Position numbers and translations under genes: made by a program
Notes under the pieces: generated by a model
The model's database searches: none
What the model was told of the DNA's origin: nothing
Seen by the model: the letters and a program-made list of their open reading frames with translations, nothing else
Assembly: GCA_023846275.1 (NCBI GenBank)
Contig: CM043874.1
Span: forward strand, 21,881,130 to 21,945,129
Length of the DNA: 64,000 nucleotides
Source: Vanilla planifolia
Lineage: Eukaryota > Streptophyta > Magnoliopsida > Asparagales > Orchidaceae
Direction of reading: 5' to 3'
Shown here: in pieces, positions 1-12,537 of the stretch
Layout of the letters: each line of letters begins with the position of its first letter
Numbering within the stretch: position 1 is the first letter of the stretch

Positions 1-3000
1 TTTGCATTTGACCTATGAACTTGGACAGCTTATGGCTTGTATGGAAATGCCATATTAAATTGGATCCTTGTCACATAACATGTTTCCAACCATATCATAT
101 GGATTCAATTTTTGGGATTTCTGACTTTATGCTTATACTATTGTAGGTATTTAAAAATGTTTGAAATCAAAACTTTGATTGGAGCAGTTTGAATTTAGAT
201 TAGTAATAATTTTGTAGTAGTTTTAGGTCTAAATTCTAGTGAATAAGCCTTTGAAATGTGAATTAACTATCAATGTATGTAATCTTTGTTTAATGCTTCT
301 TAATACAATTTCATCTACTCTACATCCACTTTGTATGAGCAAGAAAATAAAATGCTTGGCTTCAAGAATGTAGCATCACTCCGGCAAGATAAGTGTGAAG
401 CCCTTTCCACAAATCAACCCAAGATCATCATCGTTCACCAACACCAACCACGAAAGAGGCCCAATCTTGACGTCAGTTTACTTGTTTCATTAATTAATTG
501 TATGAAACATCACTTTGTTGTTTTTTTGATGTCATCCATGCAATTTTTAGCAAACCATACAATACAACGAGTGAACCATACCTTACTGCTCCATGAACCA
601 TATACCATATGGTTTTCCCTCATGCAGCAATACCACAAAGTTTCAAATCTTACGCTATAGTTTACTTGGAATATAGAAATACAGCTTCTAAAGAAAAATT
701 CTACAACGGTGATGAACAATCTATGCATATTTATTTACTATGACAACTACAATTATCAGGAATGTTATAATTTGATCTATGAATGTGAGAATATATATAA
801 ACAACTACATGTTAACAACATAATTAAAACATTCGTGTAAAACAAACATTAAAAAAAAAAATAGAATGACCACCATGGAGATAAAATCATAGAAAAATGA
901 CTTCACAATAAAGAAGACTGGTGTAACACTGATTGAGAACAAAACAAAAGTTGGATTAAATTGCTTTGAGAGTTAAAACATATGTCACTTGATACACTTG
1001 CAAGGTGAGTTTTTAGTATCCTCTCTAGTAAATAAAGGATAAGGAAGGCAAAAAAATGTACTAAGGAACTATTAAAAATAAATTGAATAGCCTAGATCTT
1101 AACAAAGAAATGCTAGCAAACAGAATATACCGTCATTAGAAAAAATGTGAATAACCCTACTTTGGTTCTTTTCACAATACATCTAAAAAGCACCTTTTCA
1201 TTATTTCTTCTTTTCAAACTTAAAAGCAACAAAAATCCAACAAAGGACTCCCATAACTCCTTTATTATGAGTAGAAAAAAAATACCTTTTAAAAGTGTTT
1301 TTCCATTTCTCCCTTACAAATGAACTTTTTAGGAAAAAGTAGTGTAAGGATGGGTAATCTCTTGGAAAGTTCTCATGTTAAGTCCAAAAAAAATGGACTT
1401 ACAACTTGAAGTATACACAAATAGAGGTGAGGCTTGTTGTTTTTTTAATCCTTATGTTGTATATAATATTATATAAAAATAAACGATAATTTTCATATAA
1501 GTATTAATTAGAAAAGATACAGCCAACATTGTTAATACCTTCTATTTCATTTATTTAGCAAAAAAGTTAACGAACATGTACATATCAATCTAGGATAATT
1601 ATTCAACATTTTATGAAGTTTATCAATATTCCAAAATTCATTTGTCTTAAAACTTAGAGTGGTATCAATTATTTTACATATTGATTTTGCTTTCAATCCA
1701 TACAAGCATAGAAATACCAGTTCATTACCCACATTTTCTAAGATCAATGGTGAAATACATCGTCATACCCATTTTATACAGATTTAAGAACAAATGAATA
1801 GGTTACTCCCGCAAGTATTTGAAAATTCCAAATTTCATATAAATAGTATGATATCTTCATGTTTCTAGAACTAAAGAACGAGGACAACAGATTGGAGGAA
1901 ACCTTATATACAATAAGGTTGCTATCAATAGCATAGCAATGGCTGTGTAAGAAAAATAAAAAAGAAACACTCAAATTTTAGAATAAAATGCTTGTGATGG
2001 AATGACATGTCCACAAAATGGTCAAAGGGAAAAAAAAAGATAAACTAAAAGATTGCAAATTAAACATTTATACAATAGCATAAGATTCTGAAATAAGACA
2101 TGGAAAGCCAAGGGAGTTCATTAAGCAACGTCATTTTCAAAAGCCAAGGGAGTTTATTAAGATGGGGTATAAAGAGGAAAATATTTCAGTAACGTCATTT
2201 TCAAAAGCATCTATCATGAAGTTCTTTCCAAAAGTGCTTATTAGTTTGTGTTTCAACAACGAAAGCCATGACTCCAAGTTGCTCTTATCAATCAGCCAAA
2301 TTTGAGAATCTTCTGAGATGAGCTTTTCAACAGAAAAAACACTAAAAAAATCCTAACTGAAATGCAATAAGGATGTTGGCCAAAACAATCTAACAAATGA
2401 AGACATTATTTATTAAATATGAATGAGGAATATTTAGATAATGAGCTGAATTTCGGTGAATTCAAAAACTCAAGAAATTCTATTTTACCTTTATCATGTT
2501 TCTCATGAAAATAACAAAAGAAAAAGAAAATGGGAAAAATGCAGAAAAACAGTAGCCACAGGAACCAGATGTAAATTGAGGCGTCTAAATAAGAATACAA
2601 AGAGTGAAGGTGTAGTTAAAACATAAACATTGATATTTTGGATACAATAATTGGTGCCAACAAGATCATAAAGAATGATTGGATTACATATTTCAGACAA
2701 TCCTAAAAATTAATGATCAGACAATGTATGATATCATTAAGTCCAAGTTATTTACATAAAAAGCCATATCAGCTGCAGTATGAATTAATATTATGTCCAA
2801 CAAACGTCATATTATTAGACTAAGAATGTTGTAAGGAAAGTATTACTAGCTTGCAAAAGATGCATTAGACTTTGTTTTCTGTAATTGAGGAAAATTCCAA
2901 AGATTGTATGAGGGATCAAAACTAATGTTACTAGCCCCATGAGACGCTAAGGTTTTCATTTGAAGATAAGAGAAACATAGATACTAATGACTTTCTCTAG

Positions 3001-3690
3001 GGTTCTTAGGAACATAATTACAAGACAATTATAGGCTAATGAAAGTCAAGATGCACCAAGAACTCTTTCGAGAGTCCTAGTTTAGGCCCAAGTCAAAATG
3101 ACTTAGTATGATCTTGGGAAGTGTCCATAACTCAAAGCATAAAAAATCGCCAAAGCCATCATCTCATAGAGACCTATAATTAAAACTAGTATAAAATCAT
3201 TACTTTTTAGGTCTAAGTTGATAAAAAAAATTATAATTTCAAATTCAATCAATTATGTTAAACTAAGGTTTTAAAATTATTTAAAAACTTCTAAAATTTT
3301 CCAAATTAATTTATAAAGCAAGATGTGAATCAAACAATATGACTAAGAAATTGGACAATTGATCAACGTTTGGATGATAGGGATGCAACTTAGCAACCAT
3401 TTGATTCTCCACTTCCACTAATCCGATGGTCAATTTTCACTCGAACCATGGTGATAGTAGTCTTTCTAGCAATCTTCTAGGTATTGCAGTCGAACAATCT
3501 AATCATAGGATCGACTCATGACAACAGTATCAAGTTTCCTTTGGATAGTGATAACCAACCAATCTAATCTTGTAATGCAAAACAATCAATTTTCATACTA
3601 TAATAGAGTTGATCTTCCAAATCTAGTTCACAATAAAATGCCAACATTTTAGTTTATTTTAATTGATTTAATATCTTATTTAGTTCAATA
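1..3690. other. AT-rich gene-free stretch
   Basis: No recognisable coding exon on either strand; only short, stop-flanked frames without family resemblance. The sequence is AT-rich with many short A or T runs. It lies downstream, on the minus strand, of the nucleotidyltransferase first exon at 11,913-12,143, so it could be intron of that gene. Nothing in the sequence proves this. Confidence 0.6.
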
Positions 3691-3699
3691 CTTGATATT

Positions 3700-4150
3700 G
3701 ATTCACTACATTGTTTTTGAGTAAACCTATAACAAGGTATTATTGTATATGCTTGAGTTCTATTTAAACATAAGAGTCATAATGAAATTTTTATATATAG
3801 ATGTCTTGATATAATCTAGGACCTTTGGTTCAAGAATAAAATTGAATGTTTAAAACTTCGTGAAACTTCTTACATCTAGATTGTTTAAAAAACTTGTTGA
3901 TTATAAATTCTTAGAGTGCTGCCCATATATAGAACTTCGAACATATTTAGATTCTCTTCTCCTCTACCTACTTTTCTACTAACATTTTTAATTTATCATT
4001 TTGTGTACTTATTCATCCTATAGTCATCATTTCATTGAATTTCATGATCTTCTACCTTAATATTTTGTTCCCTTACCTTAATATTTGCTTGCATTTTTGG
4101 AGAAACTTGTACTATTGATTTTTATTGCAACAAAGTATTATTAAAGGCTT
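3700..4150 (+). repeat. Dispersed repeat family copy 1 (LTR-like)
   Basis: This stretch matches 7,510-7,900 and, over its second half, 7,070-7,210. The shared landmarks are, in order, a CTATAACAAGGT-type segment, a TATATATAGATG/ATCTATAAATG segment, then AGTGCTGCCCATATATAGAAC and a TTCTCCTCTACCT-type pyrimidine stretch. Order and spacing are kept between copies, which indicates common descent. A TATA-like box upstream of a pyrimidine stretch suggests an LTR, but no TG/CA ends, primer site or adjacent pol were found. Strand is assigned from the TATA-like box only. Confidence 0.55.
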
Positions 4151-4880
4151 TTCTCAATTCCTTGACAAAGAACAATCTACATCAATTCTTGCCTCCACTC
4201 TTTATTGATTTTAACATTTTCCTTCCCATCAATGACAATTCCATGTTTAATTCACCATAAAATTTATTCCCTTAATTCTACCTCTTGAATTTTTTTTATA
4301 AATTTTTAAATAAATTGAGCAAAAAAAGAAGCAAAGAGTGCAAAAAGAGTGTTCAAAAAACGAAAATTTTTAGAGCAATAAAAGTGCTTGAAAAAAATTA
4401 AAAAATTCTCGAAAAAAGAGAAGTAAAAAAACTCCACTAAATTACCCACTCTCCTAAAATACCTCCCAACTATCACTCTATCTCTCATTTCAACATTCCT
4501 AAACCTAACAATCATCTCATTAACTTAACCTCATTGATAAATCAACCAACCCATGAACCACTTACCTAGCTACTATATAATCAAATGCCATATAAACTTA
4601 TCACCAATTTCTCCTTCAACATCTCCAAATCATTGCCTACAAGCTTGTCATTCATTTTCAAATTTGTCCACCATCCTTCAAGCTCTTGTAAGTGTCTTCA
4701 AGCTCCTACAAGTTATCCAATCCCCTCCCTCTTTTTTTCCCTCCTCCTAATGAACAACATCATTAATGCCCTAGAAGTCATTGTCACCACAAATGTTTCT
4801 ACCAATGTCAACAATGTTTTCACTATCATTACAACCCTTCAATCCTTCTACATCCACAAAATTTCTGAGGTAAAAAACTT
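4151..4880. other. Gene-free, pyrimidine-biased stretch
   Basis: Two overlapping plus-strand open frames (4,553-4,884) arise from a C/T-biased stretch rich in Ser, Leu and Pro codons. They resemble no family and are probably chance frames. Nothing else recognised. Confidence 0.5.
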
Positions 4881-4884
4881 GTAA

Positions 4885-5445
4885 TGCCGGTGCAAAAGAG
4901 GATGCGGAGTTTGGCTTCAAGTGGTTTGGCCTAGAATATATTGACTCAAGGGGCTTATGGCAACTTTTTAGATGGAGGGGTAGTCCCACATCAATCATGA
5001 AGGGAATGATTATAAACTTTACAAGAATGATGATTATCTTGGAAAGTTAAGATGCCATTTGAGAAAAAAATCCATTTTAGAAAATATGAGAACTAAAAGA
5101 GATAATACCTCAACATAATAAAACCAAGACATGCCAATTTAATATTAGAGTAATATCTTACATGATTTGATATGGTTTGAAGACAAAATTAACAGAACTT
5201 TGTGGTCCCATAATAACCAAGATTAAAGAGGGAATAGAGCTTGGCCTCGAAAGGCTCATGGCAGACTTCTATGTAGAGATTCACAATGCTGAATAATCTC
5301 ACATCAACTATAAAATAAACGATTACGGTCTTCATATAAGAGATTATGAGAATAAGTTATCAATGGGTCTTTTGAGGACAACACCCACTTTGGTAGTTAT
5401 GAGATAACCAAAGGAGATAATACATCTACATAGTGATACTTACCA
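4885..5445. repeat. Direct repeat pair with CCCACATCAA-type motif
   Basis: Two diverged direct copies lie at about 4,890-5,125 and 5,218-5,445. Both read, in order, GAGTTTGGCTTCAAG or GAGCTTGGCCTCGAA, then GGCTTATGGCAACTT or GGCTCATGGCAGACTT, then TCCCACATCAATCATGAA or TCTCACATCAACTATAAA. A segment with AAAGGAGATAATACATC or AAAGAGATAATACCTC follows. The CCCACATC motif is common near the 5' end of plant LTRs, so these may be LTR 5' pieces or a partial tandem duplication of one. Confidence 0.65.
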
Positions 5446-7069
5446 AAGGAAACAATGCATCTATATAGTGAGACTAAGTCAGGACAGCACTTCTCCCACC
5501 AATATTGTTTTATCACAACTGGGATCATTTACGCCAACTCCCGTCTCTCTAACATTATGTTGCATTCATTGAGTCCTTGTCACCACTATTAAGAAACAAC
5601 ACCATTTTAGCCAAAATCATTTGTCACTACCATGGGATGTTTATCCAATGCATACCAAAACTAATGAGGTGCACTTTTACTATTTTAGAGCTAAATTTTG
5701 CCTTAATTCACAATTTAATATGTCAATGTGACTACAAAAGGCCCTTAATATCAATTTATTATATTCATATAATTCTTAATTCAGAGTCAGCATGTCCTAC
5801 TAGCATTTTTATGTCCCATAATTCCATTCTATCCTCATTTGATTATGGAATACATCACTATCTTTTAAGCTATTTAACTAAAACATAATAATTAGACAAT
5901 TCTAAAACATTATCTTTAATTTATTGATTTCCTTACTTATGACAAAGTATCCTTCCTCAAGTTGAAACATGTCAATATATTTTGTACACATATTGTTACA
6001 AAGAGCACAACCTTATAGTTGCAATTTGTTCTAATTGCATAATATATCTTATTTCTTTAAAATATGTGAAGCCCTTAAATATCCCATTTGGAACCTATCC
6101 AAAGTTTTAAAAGTTCGAATATCATCCTTAGAGTCATCTACAAATCTCCAAAAGATGTCATGTACTTATTGCATTTAGAGATTATAATAGACATTTTTGG
6201 AATGACTCATTCCAATGTCAAGTTTAGATCATGTGAGACCAAACGTAGACCTTCTAAAGCTATGCCTATGCTCATACTTACAATAACAGAGATGAGATTC
6301 CAAGTCATTATAATTGATCAATCATCTTATACTCAATGTATCTCATTCCAAACAGAGTCAAACAATCTAAAAGACCTAGGCCTATCCAAGAGCTTACAAG
6401 CTAAAAATCTCTTTTATCCTCTTTTAGTCATTAAAGAAAGTTAATTGAAATGACTAAAAAAGATAGAATCTCTAACAAACCATATAAAGACTCAACTTGA
6501 TAAGTGTTATTACAAGTCTACTATATAATTCATTATAATTCCTAATTTTCCTAACCCCTTCCTAACCATTGAAATAACACCCACTCAAGAATTCTCAATC
6601 ACACTAAAGAAGCACCTTAGCTCCCATTGAAGTATCTAAAAGTTTGAATTTACTATCTACACATACCTATTATTTGGTATAATATTCCAAATTCTAAACT
6701 TCAATGTTCAACACCTATAAATACCAAAAATATTTCAATTGCCAATGTCCTTTTACCCTTTATTAGATCTAATACATACAAACTCATCAATAATCTCATA
6801 CTTGACTTAAGAGTAACTTGATTCATATATTATTGATGATCATAATCATCCTGAGCTAGCAATACTAGATTATTTCTTCGAATATATCAAAATATAATAT
6901 CAATCATAAGAAATCTATTATTCTCACTAAAATCAACATAGGACATATTGACTTTTGTGATTCTTAATTGTTTAGATTGCATATATGGATCTATTTTTTT
7001 TCATTTATAAATTAACATACATAAAGACTAATCCTTTTTAATAGTAAAAACTAAATGTTCTTTCTAATG
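5446..7069. other. Gene-free stretch between repeat copies
   Basis: Plus-strand open frames at 5,577-5,888 and 6,088-6,444 were read through and show no motif I recognise (no zinc knuckle, protease, RT or integrase signature). If 3.7 kb and 7.1/7.5 kb are LTRs of one element this would be its internal region, but no coding support was found. Confidence 0.5.
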
Positions 7070-7210
7070 CATATTTATGCCAATAGTGTTGCTCATGTAG
7101 AGAACTTTGAATGGGTTTAAGTTCTTTTCTCCTCTATCTTCTTGATGTCTACTTCTTATTTCATCATTTCATACACTTATTGTTATTCCATATTCATCTT
7201 TATAATAAAT
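7070..7210 (+). repeat. Dispersed repeat family copy 2 (partial)
   Basis: Carries GTTGCTCATGTAGAGAACTTT followed by TTCTTTTCTCCTCTATCTTC, matching the second half of the 3,700-4,150 copy. The first half (CTATAACAAGGT and TATA-like segment) is absent, so this is a truncated copy. Confidence 0.55.
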
Positions 7211-7509
7211 ACTATTATCTTTGCATTTTGATCCCTTACATTAATTTTTGCTTGTATTTTCGAAAGATCCCATACCTTTGATTTTGGTTTGCATTAAAGA
7301 AAAAGAATCACATCCATGCAAGTGTCTTCAAATCATCTTGCATTCATAGACTAGATGGTCCATAAGATTTTGCAATTTATAGCAACTATTGCATTTCGCT
7401 ACACATTGGTTAACCTTCCAAATTCAGCCAACCTTCATGATATTTTTGTCAAGTTAACTACTAAAAAATAGCTTATGGCATAGATCCACTTTTATAATTA
7501 AATTAGTTA

Positions 7510-7900
7510 TTTAGTATGTTTTAAGTAAAACTTATAACAAGGTCTGGCTATATGTTGAGAGTTTTAGAGGGTTATGTGAGTCATGCCATTGCATCTATAA
7601 ATGTGTGCCTTAATGCAACATAGACTACTAGTTCACAAATGAAATAACATCTTGTTAGCTATGTGAGGCCTCTTGGAACTTGTTTCTTGTAGAAATACTC
7701 CTTGGAATGAATTCCAAGAATGTTGCCCATGTAATAGGCTTCAAATACGATTATGTTGCCTACTTTATATTTTTCTCCTTTGCTTTTCTGCTTATTTCAT
7801 AATTTCATGCAATTTATTTCATTCTATATCCATTTTTTCTTTAAATTTCACTGGCTTTTGCCTTCAATGTTGCATTGCATCAACTTGCAATCTAACAATT
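7510..7900 (+). repeat. Dispersed repeat family copy 3
   Basis: Contains CTTATAACAAGGTCTGG, then GCATCTATAAATGTG, then ATGTTGCCCATGTAATAGG and TATTTTTCTCCTTTGCTT. These are in the same order and similar spacing as the 3,700-4,150 copy. The open frame at 7,673-7,912 runs through it and is a by-product. Confidence 0.55.
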
Positions 7901-8379
7901 CAATCAATATAAAGAGAACATAAATGACTTTTTTTCTTAAGATTAATGGCTGGCCTTTTTTCTAAATAAAAAAAAAATTGTAATGGAAAATGGTAACCTA
8001 AGATGTATTGTGGCAGCCCAACTCAATATAAACAAATCTTTCACTAATTGCACAAACAATGAGATTATAAAGCAAAATATCTATTATTCTACTTCAAGCT
8101 TAATAGTGAAACCATGTTAAGAACTTTCTATTGCTAAATCATCATTATCTCAGTTATGATCAACTTGCAATCTTGGTTTGCCTCATATTATGGATCCATT
8201 AAGCTACTTGTAAGAAAGTTTGTAGCCTTTGGCTTTTGTAATTTCTCTTTTATCTTCTTTCGAACTCAAGAAAAATTGTAGCTCATTTGAGCAAAGATGA
8301 AGGACTCTTTCAGACTTAAAATCTAGTCTTCACTAAGATAGTTTTTTTAATCTAGTATTAGTTCATTTCATTGTTTTGT

Positions 8380-8625
8380 GTGAGTCTCAATTAACATCGA
8401 CATGTAAGTGCTTAATCAGATTGCATTTAAGGACACTAGTGAGGGAAGCTTGATCAATTCAATGGGGTGGACGTAGGCTGGTAGTCGGCCAAATCATCTC
8501 AAAATTTTATAGCACACCTTTACTTTAGAAATTTTATATTTTGGCACCACTTATGTGCTTTTTTTCTCTCAAGCCTTAGTTAGCATTGAATTTTTAAAAC
8601 ACAAAATTTACCTCCACTCTTAAAT
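8380..8625 (+). mobile_element. Copia-type LTR 3' end, copy A
   Basis: GGGGTGGACGTAGGCTGG and CGGCCAAATCATCTCAAAA are followed by AAAACACAAAATTTACCTCC near 8,600. A GTGGACGTAGGC..GCCGAACCA block and a later CAATTCACCCCCCTC-type end are recurrent in LTRs of plant Ty1/copia elements. The same two blocks in the same order occur at 20.2-20.37 kb and 37.25-37.55 kb. No internal coding region is attached, so this looks like a solo or truncated LTR. The 5' boundary is uncertain. Confidence 0.6.
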
Positions 8626-8629
8626 GTCA

Positions 8630-11600
8630 TAACACTCTTTAACAAAGATCTTGATAACAACTTATATAATCTTTAACAACTACAATAGCAAGAACCTATA
8701 AAAATAGTACAAGAAAAAGATGTGGAGAATAAAATGGAATACAACATCTGGACTCCCCAAAGGCTACTATTAATATACAACAATCACCTAACCATGCTTA
8801 AATATAGAGTTCTACTTATGATGCTAAAATGCACAATAGATCATACATGAAATAACAAAATGTCAACACATTTGAATTGATGAATATACTTCAAATAAAG
8901 GGAAGCTTAGTGCAAACTACCTCCAATCATGAAAGAAGAATTGATATAATTTTCTTATGTCAATATAAAAAGCAAAAGATCAAAAAATACATGGTAGGAA
9001 ATGATAAACAAGGCCTCGCATACTTAAGTTTATGTTTCATAAGTTATTAATTGATATAACATACATGTTACATTCATGTGGATGCCTACTTAATCAAATT
9101 AATTCTTGTTATTGTCATGTTGACATTAAGTTCTCATTTAAATGAAAATAAGCATGATATTGTTCCTTTGTTAACCAAAAAAATAACCATATGACCTAAA
9201 ATGTCCTACTATCATAACAACAAACCTTATTACCAATGAGTATTTGTTGACCATACGAATCCATGGACACCAACAAACTCAAAGCACCAGCTCTTCATAA
9301 AGCTCAAGTAAATAAAATAATTCATGCTATTATCTTACCATTCTTGTCTAAATCTTGTCCTTTCCTTATTACTTTTGGCATATTACAACATCTATACTCT
9401 CTATATAAACTAAAGTTTTTGCCATTATAGATATACGGATATACACATACATACATATATACACACACATACCCACATACGCACATATGCAAACAAAGAC
9501 ACGCAGACATAGACATGCAAACATGTAGATACGCACACAAGTGCACATAGGCATACATATATCAAGTTTGGTAAATTGTCTTAAAATGAGCACTTAAGTA
9601 CTCAATGGATCTAATTCAACTCAAATCAAGCCTTCACTAATCTTTATAAATGATTGCAAGCCCCATTAATCATAAGCTTTAATGACTACATTAGTCCTCA
9701 AATGCCAACAAATTGTACCAAATATTGGCTACTTATAAAGTTTTAAATAAGTAGAATCATACTCATATTATTTTATGATACATTCTGAGGTTTTCCATCA
9801 TTTATCCTCTCCAAGTCAAAAGCATGTTCTAGCCAATGCTCAAATCAAAAAGTTCAATATCCAAAAATATTTGATTACACTTGGATTGAAGTGTTTATGA
9901 ATCAAGATGCACTAGGAAAGCAAACAAATTGAATCAAGCCTAACTCAAATCAAACTAGCCATAATTAAGATAAAAAAACAAGAAATCATGTCTATGCATA
10001 CATGCATACATCAATATAAATGTATACATAATGTCTAATGGTTTGATAAATATAATACACTTACCCATCAATCCATAAGCAAGTGTGCATGCCCGCATAC
10101 ATACATATTTGCATGACTAAAAAAGGAAAGTGGATAAAAGGTCAAGTGTGACGGTTTCACTTGAATTGAGCTCGTAAATAATCATTAAACCTAATACATC
10201 TCAAATTGATTCGTTCACTTGCCAAGCCAAAATAGACTCAAAAGACTTTCAAACAAAAATGTCGGTCCTTTTATGACCAAAACAAGTTATGCTTAACATG
10301 TCAAACATCACAGCTCAATCTTTAAACTCTCTTTGGAAAGAAATGTCAAATTAGAAATGTACCTATTTTAATCTCCTCCTTGTATGCAGCTATTTTTCTA
10401 CCTTTGCAGCTTCATCGAGACAGCATATGTTCAATTTATGTGCTAGATCTTCGTTGGCAAGAATTAGTTACCATAATAGGATTTAGCCCCACCAACAGTC
10501 AATGGAAAAGAATGCAAATAATCATTTCATTACAAATGTCATTAATAGCCTGAATAAGCGAGATGAAAGCACCTTTCTTTTCTAGAACACACCAAAGAAC
10601 TTCTAAACATGCTCTTTACAATGCTCAAATAATTCAACAGCTTCCATTATAAAACTTAGCATCAAATCAGATTACCTCATGGTACAATTATCATCAACAA
10701 TATAAACTCCATTGAAAACCAAAATTAATTAAATAACATTGAAAGAATTGGACTGAGTCGGTCAACAAGTGCATTCCTATGTCTATGAAGCCTACAACAA
10801 GAATAAAATGTGATACAAGGTTTCTATTGAGAAAATCTCACTAGTTGATATTGCAATATATAATGTAGCCAGAAATTTGATTCAAATAAACAACAATAAT
10901 GCAAAGAAGCATTTACTTTTATGAAAATATGTACAAAAGTTTACTAAACAAACCTCCCAAATATCCCCATATCTTATATCTCAAAAGGCAACACCGAGTT
11001 CATATTTCACCTTCATTCATCTTTTCAAACTAACCCAATTTCCATTATACAAAGCAATGTTCAATGCAAATAGCACCTCCGTTCTTTTTAGTCTACAAAA
11101 AAATCTCCATTCATTCGATGCTATTGAGATTCCCGGATATGTAGATGCAACTAATTGTTAACATTAAGAAGCAACAAAATTAGCTGTACAAACGGTTGCC
11201 ATGAGGTAATAACATATTCGATAGATAAAACAGAAAGGTTAACTAATCTCTGATCTGCTAGTACATTGAAGCAGAATGTTTCAAGTAAATGAAGTGAAAT
11301 AGAAAAAGCTTCTACAAATCACAAAAGACAACTATATATGTTTTGAGTAAATCAATCTCAACTTGAATGCCAACTTTCCTCGAGTACTAATGAATGAACA
11401 GCATGGAAACACCACAGATCATATCTACAAAGTTAAAAGATATAACAGCATATGTTTACTCCCCATAACTTCTAGATCATGCACCTGAATCCTTAAGTAT
11501 CAACCTAACTCAACTGCTAATCAATAGAAAACACAATGAGAGGAATCAGTAACTTCTACAACAAAACTACTTTCGATATTATTTCATGATGCCAAAAAAA

Positions 11601-11912
11601 AAGTAAATGTATCAAGTCTTAACAAAGGAAAACACAGAAGGAAGATTATGCAACAAGCACTCACAAGTTTTTCTTCCCAAAGTAAATTATCATGAAGCAC
11701 CAGGGGCTATTATCATTTCAATATCTCCTAAAAACATTGACATCTGTTCTTATGCTTAAGTACTACACAACTATAAATTCACTAAATGAAGCCATAATTG
11801 TACCTAACATTGACAAAGCAGCAGTATAGCAGCACAGTTACTGTAAAAGCTACAAGCATAACGGTTTAATCACCTGTAAAAATAAGTAAGAATGCATTTA
11901 AAAGGTATCTAC
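8630..11912. other. Gene-free stretch, possibly intron of the nucleotidyltransferase gene
   Basis: Searched on the minus strand for the next expected exon (a segment containing FTFGS and DGDIDLT-like motifs) and not found. It holds only a purine/pyrimidine alternating simple repeat at 9,425-9,560. The slightly more balanced base composition at 10.4-11.9 kb fits a gene-proximal intron. Confidence 0.5.
9425..9560. repeat. Alternating purine-pyrimidine simple repeat
   Basis: A degenerate run of ATACATAC, ACACACAT and GCACATATGC units. On the minus strand it opens two overlapping Cys/Tyr/Val-rich frames (9,322-9,593) that are by-products of the simple repeat. Strictly alternating stretches like this can adopt Z-DNA. 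Confidence 0.8.
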
Positions 11913-12143
11913 CTCACAAGAGAAACATTTCATAATAAGCCTCTGAACATAGCTGGCCACAGCATTCCTTCGCTCCTCAGATGGCCGGTTGGGCTGAATA
12001 CATGCTATTAACTCAGCGGTTCTCTCCTCAGCCTTCGACCATCTCTCTGTGTTGAGCACCCGAATCACATTGCTCACCTCAATAGGCAGAAGGCCATTGG
12101 GAAGTAAGCCATCTGGCTGCAACCAACCTTCATGCTCGCCCAT
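11913..12143 (-). CDS. First coding exon of a plant nucleotidyltransferase-fold protein (partial gene)
   Basis: Encodes 77 residues from ATG at 12,143 to a phase-0 donor, GAG then GTAGAT, at 11,913/11,912. The start MGEHEGWLQPDGLLPNGLLP and the downstream KAEERTAELIACIQPN, SEERRNAVASYVQRLIMKCF closely match the N terminus of the plant PAP/OAS1 substrate-binding superfamily. Family proteins continue with an FTFGS..DGDIDLT catalytic segment, and the splice site falls just before it, as expected. The frame runs on only four codons into the intron. The family has a poly(A)-polymerase-like fold; its substrate is not settled, and no catalytic aspartates are encoded in this exon. No following exon is found in the 11.9 kb downstream, so the gene continues beyond the window or is a truncated copy. 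Confidence 0.88.
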
Positions 12144-12236
12144 ATAAGACTAATAAAGATTACTTAAAGAAGCCGTCTCAAAACTCCGCTTATACAGGTC
12201 CAAATGCGTAGCCTGATGCAGGGTTTGCACCTCCAA
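12144..12236 (-). other. 5' UTR segment joined to the first coding exon
   Basis: A good acceptor (pyrimidine-rich, ending TGTGTTCAG) lies at 12,237. The 93 bases after it run to the ATG at 12,143 with an in-frame stop shortly upstream of the ATG, supporting that ATG as the true start. Confidence 0.6.
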
Positions 12237-12537
12237 CTGAACACAATGCAAAATAAAACCAAATAATTTGCCTTGAGAAGCAACGAACTGCAGTAGCAAT
12301 CAAATTTATATACATAAAACAAACTTAAGAACCACAAAAAGTTGTCCAGATTTCCACTTAGACACTTAAAAGAAAATAGGAACAAAAAACGCAAAAGCGT
12401 ATGCAGTATAAACACGATCCGAAGCTGAAAGACGCTTCTGGAGGTAAAGCTCCACCTTCTACGCAAAACCAACAGAACGTGAACGGTCGAGGATGTCAGA
12501 ACGAAGGAAAGTAGTCCAAAACGGATACCAGACCCAC
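12237..12537 (-). other. Putative intron in the 5' UTR
   Basis: Bounded on the minus strand by a donor CTATAG then GTGGGT (12,538/12,537) and an acceptor TTCAG (12,237), 301 bp. A long open frame at 12,164-12,556 crosses it and is a shadow. The donor choice is the least certain part; the acceptor is strong. Introns in the leader are common in plant housekeeping genes and often enhance expression. Confidence 0.5.

Noticed and set aside
9322-9593. Two overlapping Cys/Tyr/Val-rich open frames on the minus strand, superficially like a small cysteine-rich peptide
   Set aside because: They are translations of an ACATAC/GCACAT alternating simple repeat; the composition comes from the repeat, and no signal peptide with conserved Cys spacing is seen.
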